The notes below the pieces were generated by a model. The model searched no databases. It was not told where the DNA came from and saw only the letters and a list, made by a program, of their open reading frames with translations. From contig AP017605.1 in the NCBI GenBank assembly GCA_002356515.1, positions 3,915,001 to 3,979,000 of the forward strand: DNA of 64,000 nt, written 5' to 3'. Made by a program: the position numbers and the translations under genes. This document shows positions 54,762 to 63,291 of this stretch, piece by piece (the first letter of the stretch is position 1; every line of letters begins with the position of its first letter). Source of the DNA: Mesorhizobium loti (GTDB lineage Bacteria; Pseudomonadota; Alphaproteobacteria; Rhizobiales; Rhizobiaceae).

Positions 54762-55058
54762 ATGGCGAATCCATCGAACGACACTCCCAGGCCAAGCGGC
54801 GGGGGCGGCAGCCCCTGGCTGATTGCGCTGGTCGTCGTTATCCTGGCGATTGTCGCGTATTATGTTTTCGGCAGAAGCGGCGAGCATCCGGCACCCGCCG
54901 AACCGCCAGCGGCCAGCACGCCGGCCCCTGCGCCCGCGCCCGCTCCGGCACCCGAGCCAGCACCGGCTCCTGCGCCAGCTCCGGCCCCTGCGCCAGCACC
55001 CGCGCCTGCTCCGGCACCAGCGCCTGCTCCCGCTCCGGCGCCTGCACCGGCCAACTGA
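54762..55058 (+). CDS. Membrane-anchored proline-alanine rod protein
   Basis: Protein of 98 residues: a short glycine-rich cytosolic start, one transmembrane helix (about 19-37, ending AYYVFG), a short linker, and a tract of about 20 Pro-Ala dipeptides (54-97). The tract should be an extended rod in the periplasm. Codons for Pro and Ala are varied rather than uniform, so the tract is not a recent slippage product. Function unknown. ATG 54762 has GGAGG upstream. A strong terminator follows. Confidence 0.75.
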   Translation: MANPSNDTPRPSGGGGSPWLIALVVVILAIVAYYVFGRSGEHPAPAEPPAASTPAPAPAPAPAPEPAPAPAPAPAPAPAPAPAPAPAPAPAPAPAPAN

Positions 55059-55079
55059 TCGGCCCGGCACCAGATACCA

Positions 55080-55111
55080 ACGGCCCGCTGAAAGGCGGGC
55101 CGTTTTGTTTT
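55080..55111 (+). terminator. Rho-independent terminator after the Pro-Ala rod gene
   Basis: Eight-base GC stem (cggcccgc/gcgggccg), a six-base loop tgaaag, and a T-rich tail ttttgtttt. It lies 21 bases after the stop codon. Confidence 0.9.
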
Positions 55112-55174
55112 GAGGCGATAGCGCCTGAAAGGCCTTTCCAGAAACTCGCTCCGGTGAGTCAGCTGGTGTGATTT

Positions 55175-55345
55175 GCGAGAACCGGAGCGCAGCGGACATT
55201 CAGGTCCGTGAGCAGCGCATGACCCCGAAAATCGGTCCGATTTTCGGAAAGGATCATGCGCCAGTCAAAAGTGTCACAGCGTCCTTTGCGCGTCCAAGAG
55301 GGCGCGCGGCGCTGTGAGAAGCGCAGAAACCCGCACCAGATGGCC
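55175..55345. repeat. Family B repeat interrupted by two palindromes
   Basis: Begins with gagaaccggagcgcagc and gtccgtgagca, as the intact copy at 31672-31802 does, and resumes near 55315 with gagaagcgcagaaaccc. Between them lie two separate inverted repeats: 55217-55259 (arms gcatgacc... and ...ggatcatgc) and 55271-55316 (cacagcg and cgctgtg). The structure suggests that short mobile palindromes inserted into an older repeat. Confidence 0.6.
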
Positions 55346-55371
55346 GCCGGAGTAGAGTTTATGAAAGGCCT

Positions 55372-56778
55372 TTAGATATGGATGGGCTTGAAGAAAGTGG
55401 CCAGCGCCGCTTCCTTCACCGCTTCCGACATCGTCGGATGCGCGTGGCAGGTGCGGGCGAGGTCTTCCGACGAGCCGCCGAACTCCATCAGCACCGCCGC
55501 CTCGTGGATCATCTCGCCGGCGCCGAAGCCGACAATGTGCACGCCGAGCATACGGTCGCTGACCTTGTCGGCGAGGATCTTCACGAAACCGTCCGTGTGC
55601 AGCATGGCGCGCGCGCGGCCATTGGCGCTGAACGGGAATTTTCCGATCTTGTAGTCGATGCCGGCCTTCTTCAGCTCTTCCTCGGTCTTGCCGACCGAGG
55701 CGATTTCCGGGCTGGTGTAGACGACACTCGGGATAACCTCGTAGTTCACATGGCCGGCCTGGCCGGCGATGGTTTCGGCCACCGCCACGCCCTCGTCCTC
55801 GGCCTTGTGCGCCAGCATCGGCCCGGCGATGACATCGCCGATGGCATAGATGCCGGGAACGTTGGTCTTGAGATGCCCGTCGGTCTTGACCCGGCCGCGC
55901 TCGTCGACGTCGACGCCGGCTTCTTTCAGCCCGAGACTGTCGGAAAAAGCGCGGCGGCCGGTGGCGATCAGCACGACATCGGCGGCGATGGTCTCGGCGG
56001 CGCCACCCTTCACCGGCTCGAAGGTGACGGTGGCACCCTTCTTGGCCTTGGCGACACCGGTGACCTTGGCGCCGAGCTTGAACTCGAAGCCTTGCTTGGA
56101 GAGCAGCCGCTGGAATTGCTTGGAGACCTCGCCGTCCATGCCGCCGAGGATCGTGTCGAGGAACTCGACGACGGTGACCTTGGCGCCGAGCCGCGCCCAC
56201 ACCGAGCCGAGCTCGAGCCCGATGACGCCGCCGCCGACCACCACGAGGTGGCCCGGAACCTTGTCCAGCGACAGCGCGCCGGTCGACGACACGATGATTT
56301 TCTCGTCGAAATCGACCTTGACGCCGGGAATGCCGGCGACATCGGAACCGGTGGCGATGACGATATTCCCGGTCTCGATCTCCTCGACCTTGCCGTCCTC
56401 GGAGGTGACCGAGACCTTGCCCGCCGCGACCACCTTGCCGGTGCCGCGGAAGCTGTCGATCTTGTTCTTCTTGAACAGGAAGGCGACGCCGTTGACGTTG
56501 GACGCCACCGTCGCATCCTTGTGTGCCATCATCTTCTTGAGGTTGAGCTTGGGTGCCGCGATCTCGACGCCCAGCGTGTCGAAGGAATGGCCGGCCTCGG
56601 CGAACATTTCGGAGGCATGGAGCAGCGCCTTGGACGGGATGCAGCCGATGTTGAGGCAAGTGCCGCCGAAGGTCGCGTTCTTCTCGACCACCGCGACCTT
56701 CAGCCCAAGCTGTGCCGCCTTGATGGCGCAGACATAGCCGCCGGGTCCAGATCCGATGATAACGACGTCATAAGCCAT
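55372..56778 (-). CDS. lpdA: Dihydrolipoyl dehydrogenase (E3)
   Basis: FAD enzyme of 468 residues that reoxidises dihydrolipoamide. The redox disulfide is C41-C46 in [17 protein letters not shown], the FAD motif is [19 protein letters not shown], and the C-terminal HAHPTMSEA carries the catalytic histidine-glutamate pair. It is last in the sucA-odhB-DUF4241-unknown-SDR-lpdA run, 23 bases after the SDR gene. It probably serves 2-oxoglutarate dehydrogenase. Confidence 0.96.
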   Translation of the reverse strand: MAYDVVIIGSGPGGYVCAIKAAQLGLKVAVVEKNATFGGTCLNIGCIPSKALLHASEMFAEAGHSFDTLGVEIAAPKLNLKKMMAHKDATVASNVNGVAFLFKKNKIDSFRGTGKVVAAGKVSVTSEDGKVEEIETGNIVIATGSDVAGIPGVKVDFDEKIIVSSTGALSLDKVPGHLVVVGGGVIGLELGSVWARLGAKVTVVEFLDTILGGMDGEVSKQFQRLLSKQGFEFKLGAKVTGVAKAKKGATVTFEPVKGGAAETIAADVVLIATGRRAFSDSLGLKEAGVDVDERGRVKTDGHLKTNVPGIYAIGDVIAGPMLAHKAEDEGVAVAETIAGQAGHVNYEVIPSVVYTSPEIASVGKTEEELKKAGIDYKIGKFPFSANGRARAMLHTDGFVKILADKVSDRMLGVHIVGFGAGEMIHEAAVLMEFGGSSEDLARTCHAHPTMSEAVKEAALATFFKPIHI

Positions 56779-56801
56779 GTTTGTTTCCCTTTGCTTGGCG
56801 C

Positions 56802-57557
56802 TCAGCGGCCGCCGCTGACATTCAGGATCGCGCCTGTCGTATAGGATGCGGCGTCGGATAGAAGATAGAGAATCGCTGCCGCGACTTCATCCGCGGTGCC
56901 CGCCCTTTTCATCGGCAGCGAGTCCTGGATCAGCGCCACCCGATCCGGCTGTCCGCCGGAGGCGTGGATATCGGTGTCGATAATGCCCGGCCGCACCGCG
57001 TTGACGCGGATGCCTTCCAGCGCCACCTCGCGGGCAAGCCCGATGGTGAACGTGTCGATGGCGCCCTTGGAGGCGGCATAGTCGACGTAATTGTCGGGCG
57101 CGCCCAGCACCGCCGCCGCCGACGAGATGTTGACGATCGCTCCGCCCTTGCCACCATGGCGCGTCGACATGCGCTTGACCGCTTCGCGGGCGCAGAGGAT
57201 GGAACCGACGACATTGATGCGCATCATGCGCTCCAGCCGTGCCGCGCTCATCTCGTCGACACGCGCCTTGGCGTCGACGATACCGGCATTGTTGACGAAG
57301 GCGTCTAGCCGGCCCCAGGTGCGGTCCACCGCTTCGAAGATGGCCAGGATGTCGGCCTCGCTGCCGACATCACCCTTGACGGCAAAAGCGTCGCCGCCGG
57401 CAGCCTTGATCTCGGCAACCAGCGCGTCGGCCGCCGCCTGGTTCGAGGCATAGTTGATTGCAACGCGATAGCCCGCCTTGGACCCCTGCCGGCAGACCGC
57501 GGCGCCAATGCCGCGACTGCCGCCGGTGACCAACAGCACCTTTTGCGTCTCGCTCAT
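56802..57557 (-). CDS. SDR-family oxidoreductase
   Basis: Short-chain dehydrogenase/reductase of 251 residues. The cofactor motif is [15 protein letters not shown] is at the expected position, and the catalytic YxxxK is in [12 protein letters not shown]; the start is [16 protein letters not shown] 57557 overlaps the previous gene's stop (ATGA), with GAAGGG as ribosome site; an earlier ATG at 57566 lacks spacing. Substrate unknown, with FabG-like specificity possible. Embedded in the 2-oxoglutarate dehydrogenase operon. Confidence 0.9.
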   Translation of the reverse strand: MSETQKVLLVTGGSRGIGAAVCRQGSKAGYRVAINYASNQAAADALVAEIKAAGGDAFAVKGDVGSEADILAIFEAVDRTWGRLDAFVNNAGIVDAKARVDEMSAARLERMMRINVVGSILCAREAVKRMSTRHGGKGGAIVNISSAAAVLGAPDNYVDYAASKGAIDTFTIGLAREVALEGIRVNAVRPGIIDTDIHASGGQPDRVALIQDSLPMKRAGTADEVAAAILYLLSDAASYTTGAILNVSGGR

Positions 57558-58063
57558 TCCTGGCATCCCTTCAGCGTAAACACATCCGACGGCACTTTTG
57601 AGAATCCGCTGCCACCATAGGCCAGCGAATGCCGCAATGACGGCCCAAGATCGGGAAAGATCAGTGTCTTCGGCGCATCGACACCTTCGGCCGGCAACAG
57701 CCCGATCGCGCCCTTTTCATCCGACGTATAGATCACACCGTTCCACAGCGTGCAGGCGGCAAGTTCGCCGCCGGTGACGTCGCCCTCGGGGCATTTGTAC
57801 ATCAAGGAACCGTTCGGCCGCGCTTCACCCGAGCTCCACATCACAATGCCGTTCAGCACCACATTGTTGTCGAGGATCATGCGGTAACTGTTGGTGACAA
57901 CAGCTGAGGTCCCGGTCGGCGTAAAGTCGATCTCGCTGCCACTCTGCGCGTCACCATAGACGGCGAGTTCGATCGGGCAGGCGGCATAAGCGGCAGAGTT
58001 GGTAAACAAGATCGCCAGCAATCCAGCGAGACATCGGATGGTGGGCGACATTGCGCTTTGCAT
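57554..58063 (-). CDS. Secreted protein of unknown function in the OGDH operon
   Basis: Precursor of 169 residues with a Sec signal peptide (about 1-27, ending NSAAYAA). The mature part is beta-rich with the cysteines spread in AACPIE, YKCPEGD, AACTLWN and KGCQE, suggesting disulfides. No family was recognised. It follows the DUF4241 gene by nine bases and overlaps the SDR gene by four, so it is translated with them. Confidence 0.75.
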   Translation of the reverse strand: MQSAMSPTIRCLAGLLAILFTNSAAYAACPIELAVYGDAQSGSEIDFTPTGTSAVVTNSYRMILDNNVVLNGIVMWSSGEARPNGSLMYKCPEGDVTGGELAACTLWNGVIYTSDEKGAIGLLPAEGVDAPKTLIFPDLGPSLRHSLAYGGSGFSKVPSDVFTLKGCQE

Positions 58064-58072
58064 CGCGGTGCC

Positions 58073-58831
58073 CTACTGGCTCTCGCGGCCATCGGCGTTT
58101 TCCAGAACGCCAAAATCGGTCATCAGCAGCAGCGGCTCGCCGGCCGCGTCCAGCCCCCAGAACGATGGATAGAATCCGTCGCCCCAGCCGCTCCAGAACA
58201 TGGCGATGTTGAGCGGGTTGCCGGCAACCGGATGATGCATGACGAACCTGTCCTGGTTGGGCGCGAATTCGGCCGCCAGCACGTCGTCATAGTAATTCTG
58301 CTCGGCCTTGAGCTTGTCCTGCTCACCCGACATCAGCGCCATCGCCGTTTTGTCCATGAACGAGCCAAGGCCGGCATCGACGGGATAGCCGAAGATCTCG
58401 TCGCCCTTCAAGGTCGACGCATCCTGGCCGGGCACTGTCGCCAGTTCCCAGCGAACCGGCGTGCCGGGCTTGAAGCGCAGCACCGAAATCGCGACGCGGC
58501 CCTGGGCTTCCAGCAGCGAAACCGGGTAGCGCCCCGGTTTGACCCTACGGCTCAAGGCCGGCATCTCGGTATCGCTGATCAGAGGATCGCACGCGATGAT
58601 TTCACCGGTCGGCAATTCGAGTTCGCCGATCGGAGTGACGGTGATCTTCCGCTCTTCCAGTTGAGCATCGCTCAAAGCGAAAATGCCAAGATTGCTGCTC
58701 GCCTGCGAAGGGTCCCATTGGGCTGCCGTCGCCAGCGACGGAACGACGGCGGCGGCCAGGCCAATAGACCGCAGGACGCCACCGGCTCGCCGGCCCAGGC
58801 TGTAACCGAACCGCTCCAGCCAGCCGCTCAT
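58073..58831 (-). CDS. DUF4241 domain protein, probably exported
   Basis: Protein of 252 residues carrying the DUF4241 pattern: ELELPTGEIIACDPLISD near residue 70-87, RRVKPGRYPVSLLEAQG, and a late FWSGWGDGFYPSFWGLD. The N-terminus has a hydrophobic segment after a basic start (about 15-37, ending SLATAAQ), consistent with a signal peptide. Function unknown. It starts 16 bases after odhB and precedes the secreted unknown by nine bases. Confidence 0.85.
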   Translation of the reverse strand: MSGWLERFGYSLGRRAGGVLRSIGLAAAVVPSLATAAQWDPSQASSNLGIFALSDAQLEERKITVTPIGELELPTGEIIACDPLISDTEMPALSRRVKPGRYPVSLLEAQGRVAISVLRFKPGTPVRWELATVPGQDASTLKGDEIFGYPVDAGLGSFMDKTAMALMSGEQDKLKAEQNYYDDVLAAEFAPNQDRFVMHHPVAGNPLNIAMFWSGWGDGFYPSFWGLDAAGEPLLLMTDFGVLENADGRESQ

Positions 58832-58847
58832 CGGGGGTCAGCCTTGC

Positions 58848-60128
58848 TCACAGATCAAGCACCAGCCGTTCCGGATCCTCAAGGCTTTCCTTGACGCGCA
58901 CCAGGAAGGTCACGGCTTCCTTGCCGTCTACGATGCGGTGGTCGTAGCTCAGCGCCAGATACATCATCGGCCGGATGACGATCTGGCCGCCGACCACGAC
59001 CGGCCGGTCCTGGATCTTGTGCATGCCCAGAATGCCGGACTGCGGCGCGTTGAGGATCGGCGTCGACATCAGCGAGCCATAGACGCCGCCATTGGAAATC
59101 GTGAACGTGCCGCCCTGCATGTCGGCGACCGACAGCTTGCCGTCACGCGCGGCGATGCCCAGCCGGCCGATCTCCTTCTCGATCTCGGCGATCGACATCT
59201 GGTCGGCATCGCGCACGACCGGCACGACGAGGCCCTTCTCGGTGCCGACGGCGACGCCGACATGAGCGAAATTCTTGTAGATGATGTCGGTGCCGTCGAT
59301 CTCGGCATTGACCGCCGGGATTTCCTTCAGCGCGTGGGTGACGGCCTTGGTGAAGAAGCCCATGAAGCCGAGCTTCACGCCGTGCTTCTTCTCGAACACG
59401 TCCTTATACTTGGTCCGCAGCGCCATAACGGCTGACATGTCGACCTCGTTGAAGGTGGTCAGCATGGCGGCGGTCGACTGCGCTTCCTTCAGCCGGCGCG
59501 CGATGGTCTGGCGCAATTTGGTCATGCGCACGCGTTCTTCGCGCGAGGCATCGTCGCCCGAGGACGGCGCGCGAACGGCAATCGGTGCAGGTGCCGGAGC
59601 CGCCTTCGGTGTCTCGGCCGGCTGCGACGGCGCGCCCTTGGCGATGGCGTCGAGCACGTCGCCCTTGAGCACCTGGCCGCGCTTGCCCGAACCGGACAGC
59701 TGGTCGACCGACAGATTGTTCTCGGCGATCAGTTTTGCGGCGGCCGGCGCCGGCGGCATGCTGCGCGGCTCGACCGCGCCGGCATCGCCGGCGACCTTGG
59801 CGGTCTCGGCCGCGGCCTGCTTGCCGGTCGTCGCCGCATCCGGCGACGAGGCCTGCGACACCGCCTGCGGCTTGGTCGCCGGAGCAGAGCCACCTGCCGA
59901 GATCGAGCCCAACAAAGCGCCGACAGCGACCGTCTCGCCCTCCTTGGCGACGATTTCGCCCAGCGTGCCGGCGGCGGCCGCAGGCACCTCCACCGTCACC
60001 TTGTCGGTTTCGAGTTCGACCAGCGGCTCGTCGACGGCAATGGCATCGCCGACCTTCTTGAACCATTTGCCGATGGTCGCCTCGGTGACGGATTCGCCGA
60101 GAGTGGGGACGCGGATTTCGGTAGCCAT
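58848..60128 (-). CDS. odhB: Dihydrolipoyllysine-residue succinyltransferase (OGDH E2)
   Basis: Core subunit of 2-oxoglutarate dehydrogenase, 426 residues. A lipoyl domain (1-75, lipoylated K43 in [10 protein letters not shown]), an alanine/proline linker, a peripheral-subunit-binding domain (about 140-180, [18 protein letters not shown]), and the catalytic domain (about 200-426) with [15 protein letters not shown] containing H397 and D401. It also appears as sucB in other systems. Gap to sucA is 45 bases. Confidence 0.96.
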   Translation of the reverse strand: MATEIRVPTLGESVTEATIGKWFKKVGDAIAVDEPLVELETDKVTVEVPAAAAGTLGEIVAKEGETVAVGALLGSISAGGSAPATKPQAVSQASSPDAATTGKQAAAETAKVAGDAGAVEPRSMPPAPAAAKLIAENNLSVDQLSGSGKRGQVLKGDVLDAIAKGAPSQPAETPKAAPAPAPIAVRAPSSGDDASREERVRMTKLRQTIARRLKEAQSTAAMLTTFNEVDMSAVMALRTKYKDVFEKKHGVKLGFMGFFTKAVTHALKEIPAVNAEIDGTDIIYKNFAHVGVAVGTEKGLVVPVVRDADQMSIAEIEKEIGRLGIAARDGKLSVADMQGGTFTISNGGVYGSLMSTPILNAPQSGILGMHKIQDRPVVVGGQIVIRPMMYLALSYDHRIVDGKEAVTFLVRVKESLEDPERLVLDL

Positions 60129-60173
60129 TGTGCCTGTCCGTTTCTTTCGTTCTGTTATTCGCCCAATTCTGCT

Positions 60174-63161
60174 TTATTCGCCAAGCGCGTCTTCGAGCAA
60201 GGCGGCGAGCTGGGCAAGGTGCTTGGACATCAAGCCGGTCGCCGGCGACGCGGCCGCCGGGCGGCCGGTGTAGCGCACCCGCTGATGCTTGGCGTCGATA
60301 TGCGCCAGCACCCATTCCAGATACGGGTCGATGAACGACCAGGCGCCCATGTTCTTGGGCTCCTCCTGGCACCACACCATCTCGGCGTTGCGGAAACGTG
60401 ACAGTTCGGTGATCAGCGCCTTGGCCGGGAATGGATAGAGCTGTTCGACGCGCAAGAGATAAATGTCGTTAATGCCGCGCTTCTCGCGCTCTTCATAGAG
60501 GTCGTAATAGACCTTGCCCGAGCACAGCACGACGCGGCGGATCTTGCTGTCCTTGGTGAGCTTGATCGCCTGGTTGGGCAACAGCTGGGCGTCGTCCCAC
60601 AACAGCCGGTGGAACGAGCTTTCGCCCGAGATTTCCGGCAGTGTCGACACCGCCCGCTTGTGGCGCAGCAGCGACTTCGGCGTCATCAGGATCAGCGGCT
60701 TGCGGAAGTCGCGCTTCAGTTGCCGCCGCAAGATGTGGAAGTAGTTGGCCGGCGTGGTGCAGTTTGCCACCTGCATATTGTCTTCGGCGCAAAGCTGCAG
60801 GAAGCGCTCGAGCCTTGCCGAGGAATGTTCCGGACCCTGGCCTTCATAGCCATGCGGCAGAAGACAGACGAGGCCCGACATTCTGAGCCACTTGCGCTCG
60901 CCCGACGAGATGAACTGGTCGAACACCACCTGGGCGCCGTTGGCGAAGTCGCCGAACTGCGCTTCCCACAAGGTCAGCGCCTTCGGCTCGGCGAGGCTGT
61001 AGCCATATTCGAAGCCCAGCACCGCCTCTTCCGACAGCATCGAGTTGATGACTTCGTAGCCAGCCTGTGCCGCCGACAGATTGTTGAGCGGGATGTAGCG
61101 GGTTTCGTCGCGCTGGTCGTAGAGCACGGAATGGCGCTGCGAGAAGGTACCGCGCTCGGAATCCTGGCCCGACAGGCGGATCGGGTTGCCGTCAAGCAGG
61201 ATGGCGCCGAAGGCCAAGGCCTCGGCCGTCGACCAGTCGATGCCTTCGCCGGACTCGATCGCCTCGCGGCGGTTTTCGAGGAAGCGGATGATGGTCTTGT
61301 GCGCCTCGAAACCCTTCGGCACCTCGGTCAGCTTCTTGCCGATTTCCTTCAGCGTCTTGACCGGCACGGCGGTTTTGCCGCGCCTCTGTTCGTCCTGGTT
61401 GTCGGCCGTGCGCAGGCCCGACCAGGCGCCATCCAGCCAGTCGGCCTTGTTGGGCTTGTAGGCCTGGCCGACTTCCCATTCCTGCTCCAGATGCGCGCGC
61501 CAGTCGGCCTTCATCTGGTCGAGCTCGGCCTGGGTGATGTGGCCCTCGGCGATCAGCCGGTCGCCATAGATCTGCACCGTCGTCTTGTGGGTGCGGATGT
61601 TGCGGTACATGATCGGCTGGGTGAAGGCCGGTTCGTCGCCCTCATTGTGGCCGAAGCGGCGATAGCAGAACATGTCCACGACCACCGGCTTGTGGAACTT
61701 CATGCGGAATTCGATCGCCACCTTGGTGGCATGCACCACGGCTTCCGGGTCGTCGCCATTGACGTGGAAGATCGGCGCCTCGATCATCTTGGCGACGTCG
61801 GACGGATAGGGCGACGAGCGCGAGAAGCGCGGATTGGTGGTGAAGCCGATCTGGTTGTTGATGATGAAATGCAGCGTGCCGGCGACGCGGTGGCCGCGCA
61901 GGCCCGACAGGCCGAGGATTTCGGCGATCACGCCCTGGCCGGCGAAGGCGGCGTCGCCATGCAGGAGCAGCGGCAGCACCTTGGCCCGCTCCTCCAGCGG
62001 CACGATCTCCTCGCGGCCGCGGCCGAACAGATAGTCCTGCTTGGCGCGTGCCTTGCCCATCACCACCGGATCGACGATTTCCAGGTGCGAGGGGTTGGCG
62101 GTCAGCGATAGATGCACCTTGTTGCCGTCGAACTCGCGGTCCGACGAAGCGCCGAGATGATACTTCACGTCGCCCGAGCCTTCGACCTCGTCGGGGGCGG
62201 CCGAGCCGCCCTTGAACTCGTGGAAGATGGCGCGGTGAGGCTTCGCCATGACTTGGCTCAGCACGTTGAGGCGGCCGCGATGCGCCATGCCGAGCACGAT
62301 CTCCTTCATGCCGAGCTGGCCGCCGCGCTTGACGATCTGCTCCAGCGCCGGGATCAGCGCCTCGCCGCCGTCGAGGCCGAAGCGCTTGGTGCCCTTGTAC
62401 TTGACGTCGATGAACTGCTCGAAGCCCTCCGCCTCGACCAGCTTCTGCAGGATCGCCTTCTTGCCGGTGTTGGTGAAGGAGATCTCCTTGTCGGCACCCT
62501 CGATGCGCGCCTGGATCCAGGCCTTCTCCTCGGGATCGGAGATGTGCATGAACTCGACGCCCAGCGTCGAGCAATAGGTGCGGGTGAGTATCTCCAGCAT
62601 CTGCCGGATGGTGCCGAATTCGAGGCCGAGCACGTTGTCGAGGAAGATCGGCCGGTCATAATCGGCTGCAGTGAAGCCGTAATTCTCCGGCGACAATTCA
62701 TTGTAGTCCTCGAGCGGCTTGGCGATGCCGAGCGGGTCGAGATTGGCGTGCAGATGGCCACGCATGCGGTAGGCGCGGATCATCATGATGGCGCGCACCG
62801 AATCGCGTGTCGCCTGGTGCACGTCGGCGTCCGACAAGACAACGCCGTTGGTAACCGCCTTGTCCTTGACCTTCTTCTCCAGGTGCTTCTCGACGATGCC
62901 CCAATTGCCGTCGAGCGCCGACACCAGTTCGCCATTGGCCTGCAGCGGCCAGGAAGGTTTTGCCCAGGAAGCGCCCTTGGCATTCCTGCGCACATCGCCG
63001 GCATCGTCCTTCAGTCCGGCGAAGAATTCCTGCCACTCGGGATTGACCGAGGCGGGATCGTCCTCATAGGCGGCATAGAGCGCGTCGATATAATCGGCAT
63101 TGCCGCCATAGAGGAACGAGGTGAGCGAAAATTGGTCGTTGGCCTGATCTTGTCTTGCCAT
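60174..63161 (-). CDS. sucA: 2-oxoglutarate dehydrogenase E1
   Basis: Thiamine-diphosphate enzyme of 995 residues that decarboxylates 2-oxoglutarate and passes the succinyl group to OdhB. The N-terminal FLYGGNADYIDALYAAYEDD, the TPP/metal motif GDAAFAGQGVIAEILGLS (about 400) with NNQIGFTTNP, and the C-terminal transketolase-like region VWCQEEPKNMGAW are all typical. First gene after sucD, separated by 130 bases that hold an inverted repeat. Confidence 0.97.
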   Translation of the reverse strand: MARQDQANDQFSLTSFLYGGNADYIDALYAAYEDDPASVNPEWQEFFAGLKDDAGDVRRNAKGASWAKPSWPLQANGELVSALDGNWGIVEKHLEKKVKDKAVTNGVVLSDADVHQATRDSVRAIMMIRAYRMRGHLHANLDPLGIAKPLEDYNELSPENYGFTAADYDRPIFLDNVLGLEFGTIRQMLEILTRTYCSTLGVEFMHISDPEEKAWIQARIEGADKEISFTNTGKKAILQKLVEAEGFEQFIDVKYKGTKRFGLDGGEALIPALEQIVKRGGQLGMKEIVLGMAHRGRLNVLSQVMAKPHRAIFHEFKGGSAAPDEVEGSGDVKYHLGASSDREFDGNKVHLSLTANPSHLEIVDPVVMGKARAKQDYLFGRGREEIVPLEERAKVLPLLLHGDAAFAGQGVIAEILGLSGLRGHRVAGTLHFIINNQIGFTTNPRFSRSSPYPSDVAKMIEAPIFHVNGDDPEAVVHATKVAIEFRMKFHKPVVVDMFCYRRFGHNEGDEPAFTQPIMYRNIRTHKTTVQIYGDRLIAEGHITQAELDQMKADWRAHLEQEWEVGQAYKPNKADWLDGAWSGLRTADNQDEQRRGKTAVPVKTLKEIGKKLTEVPKGFEAHKTIIRFLENRREAIESGEGIDWSTAEALAFGAILLDGNPIRLSGQDSERGTFSQRHSVLYDQRDETRYIPLNNLSAAQAGYEVINSMLSEEAVLGFEYGYSLAEPKALTLWEAQFGDFANGAQVVFDQFISSGERKWLRMSGLVCLLPHGYEGQGPEHSSARLERFLQLCAEDNMQVANCTTPANYFHILRRQLKRDFRKPLILMTPKSLLRHKRAVSTLPEISGESSFHRLLWDDAQLLPNQAIKLTKDSKIRRVVLCSGKVYYDLYEEREKRGINDIYLLRVEQLYPFPAKALITELSRFRNAEMVWCQEEPKNMGAWSFIDPYLEWVLAHIDAKHQRVRYTGRPAAASPATGLMSKHLAQLAALLEDALGE

Positions 63162-63198
63162 GTCGTTTCAGCGGAGCCGCGCTCCGTCTCCTGTTGGA

Positions 63199-63269
63199 GC
63201 GAATAGGGAGTAGCGAATAGCGAGTAGGGATTTCCCGTGCTCGCCCCGTTACTCTTTCTCCCTATTCGC
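63199..63269. repeat. Inverted repeat between sucD and sucA
   Basis: Arms gcgaatagggag (63199-63210) and ctccctattcgc (63258-63269) form a 12-base stem; within the left side taGCGAATAGCGAGTAGGG is a local duplication of the same word. It lies in the 130-base gap of two co-directional genes and may attenuate or stabilise the sucCD-sucAB transcript. No T-run. Confidence 0.75.
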
Positions 63270-63291
63270 TATTCACTACTCGCTACCCACT

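Larger units (their letters stand above)
55059..55371. other. Intergenic region with terminator and nested repeats
   Basis: This 313-base gap contains the terminator at 55080-55111 and a family B repeat (about 55175-55345) interrupted by two palindromes (55217-55259 and 55271-55316). The lpdA stop lies just beyond on the minus strand. No gene was found. Confidence 0.6.

Noticed and set aside
55378..56844. Plus-strand open frame of about 488 codons opposite lpdA
   Set aside because: Antisense shadow of a clear dihydrolipoyl dehydrogenase.
60609..62111. Plus-strand open frame of about 500 codons opposite sucA
   Set aside because: sucA is intact and highly conserved in the other strand, and the opposite frame has no recognisable domain.
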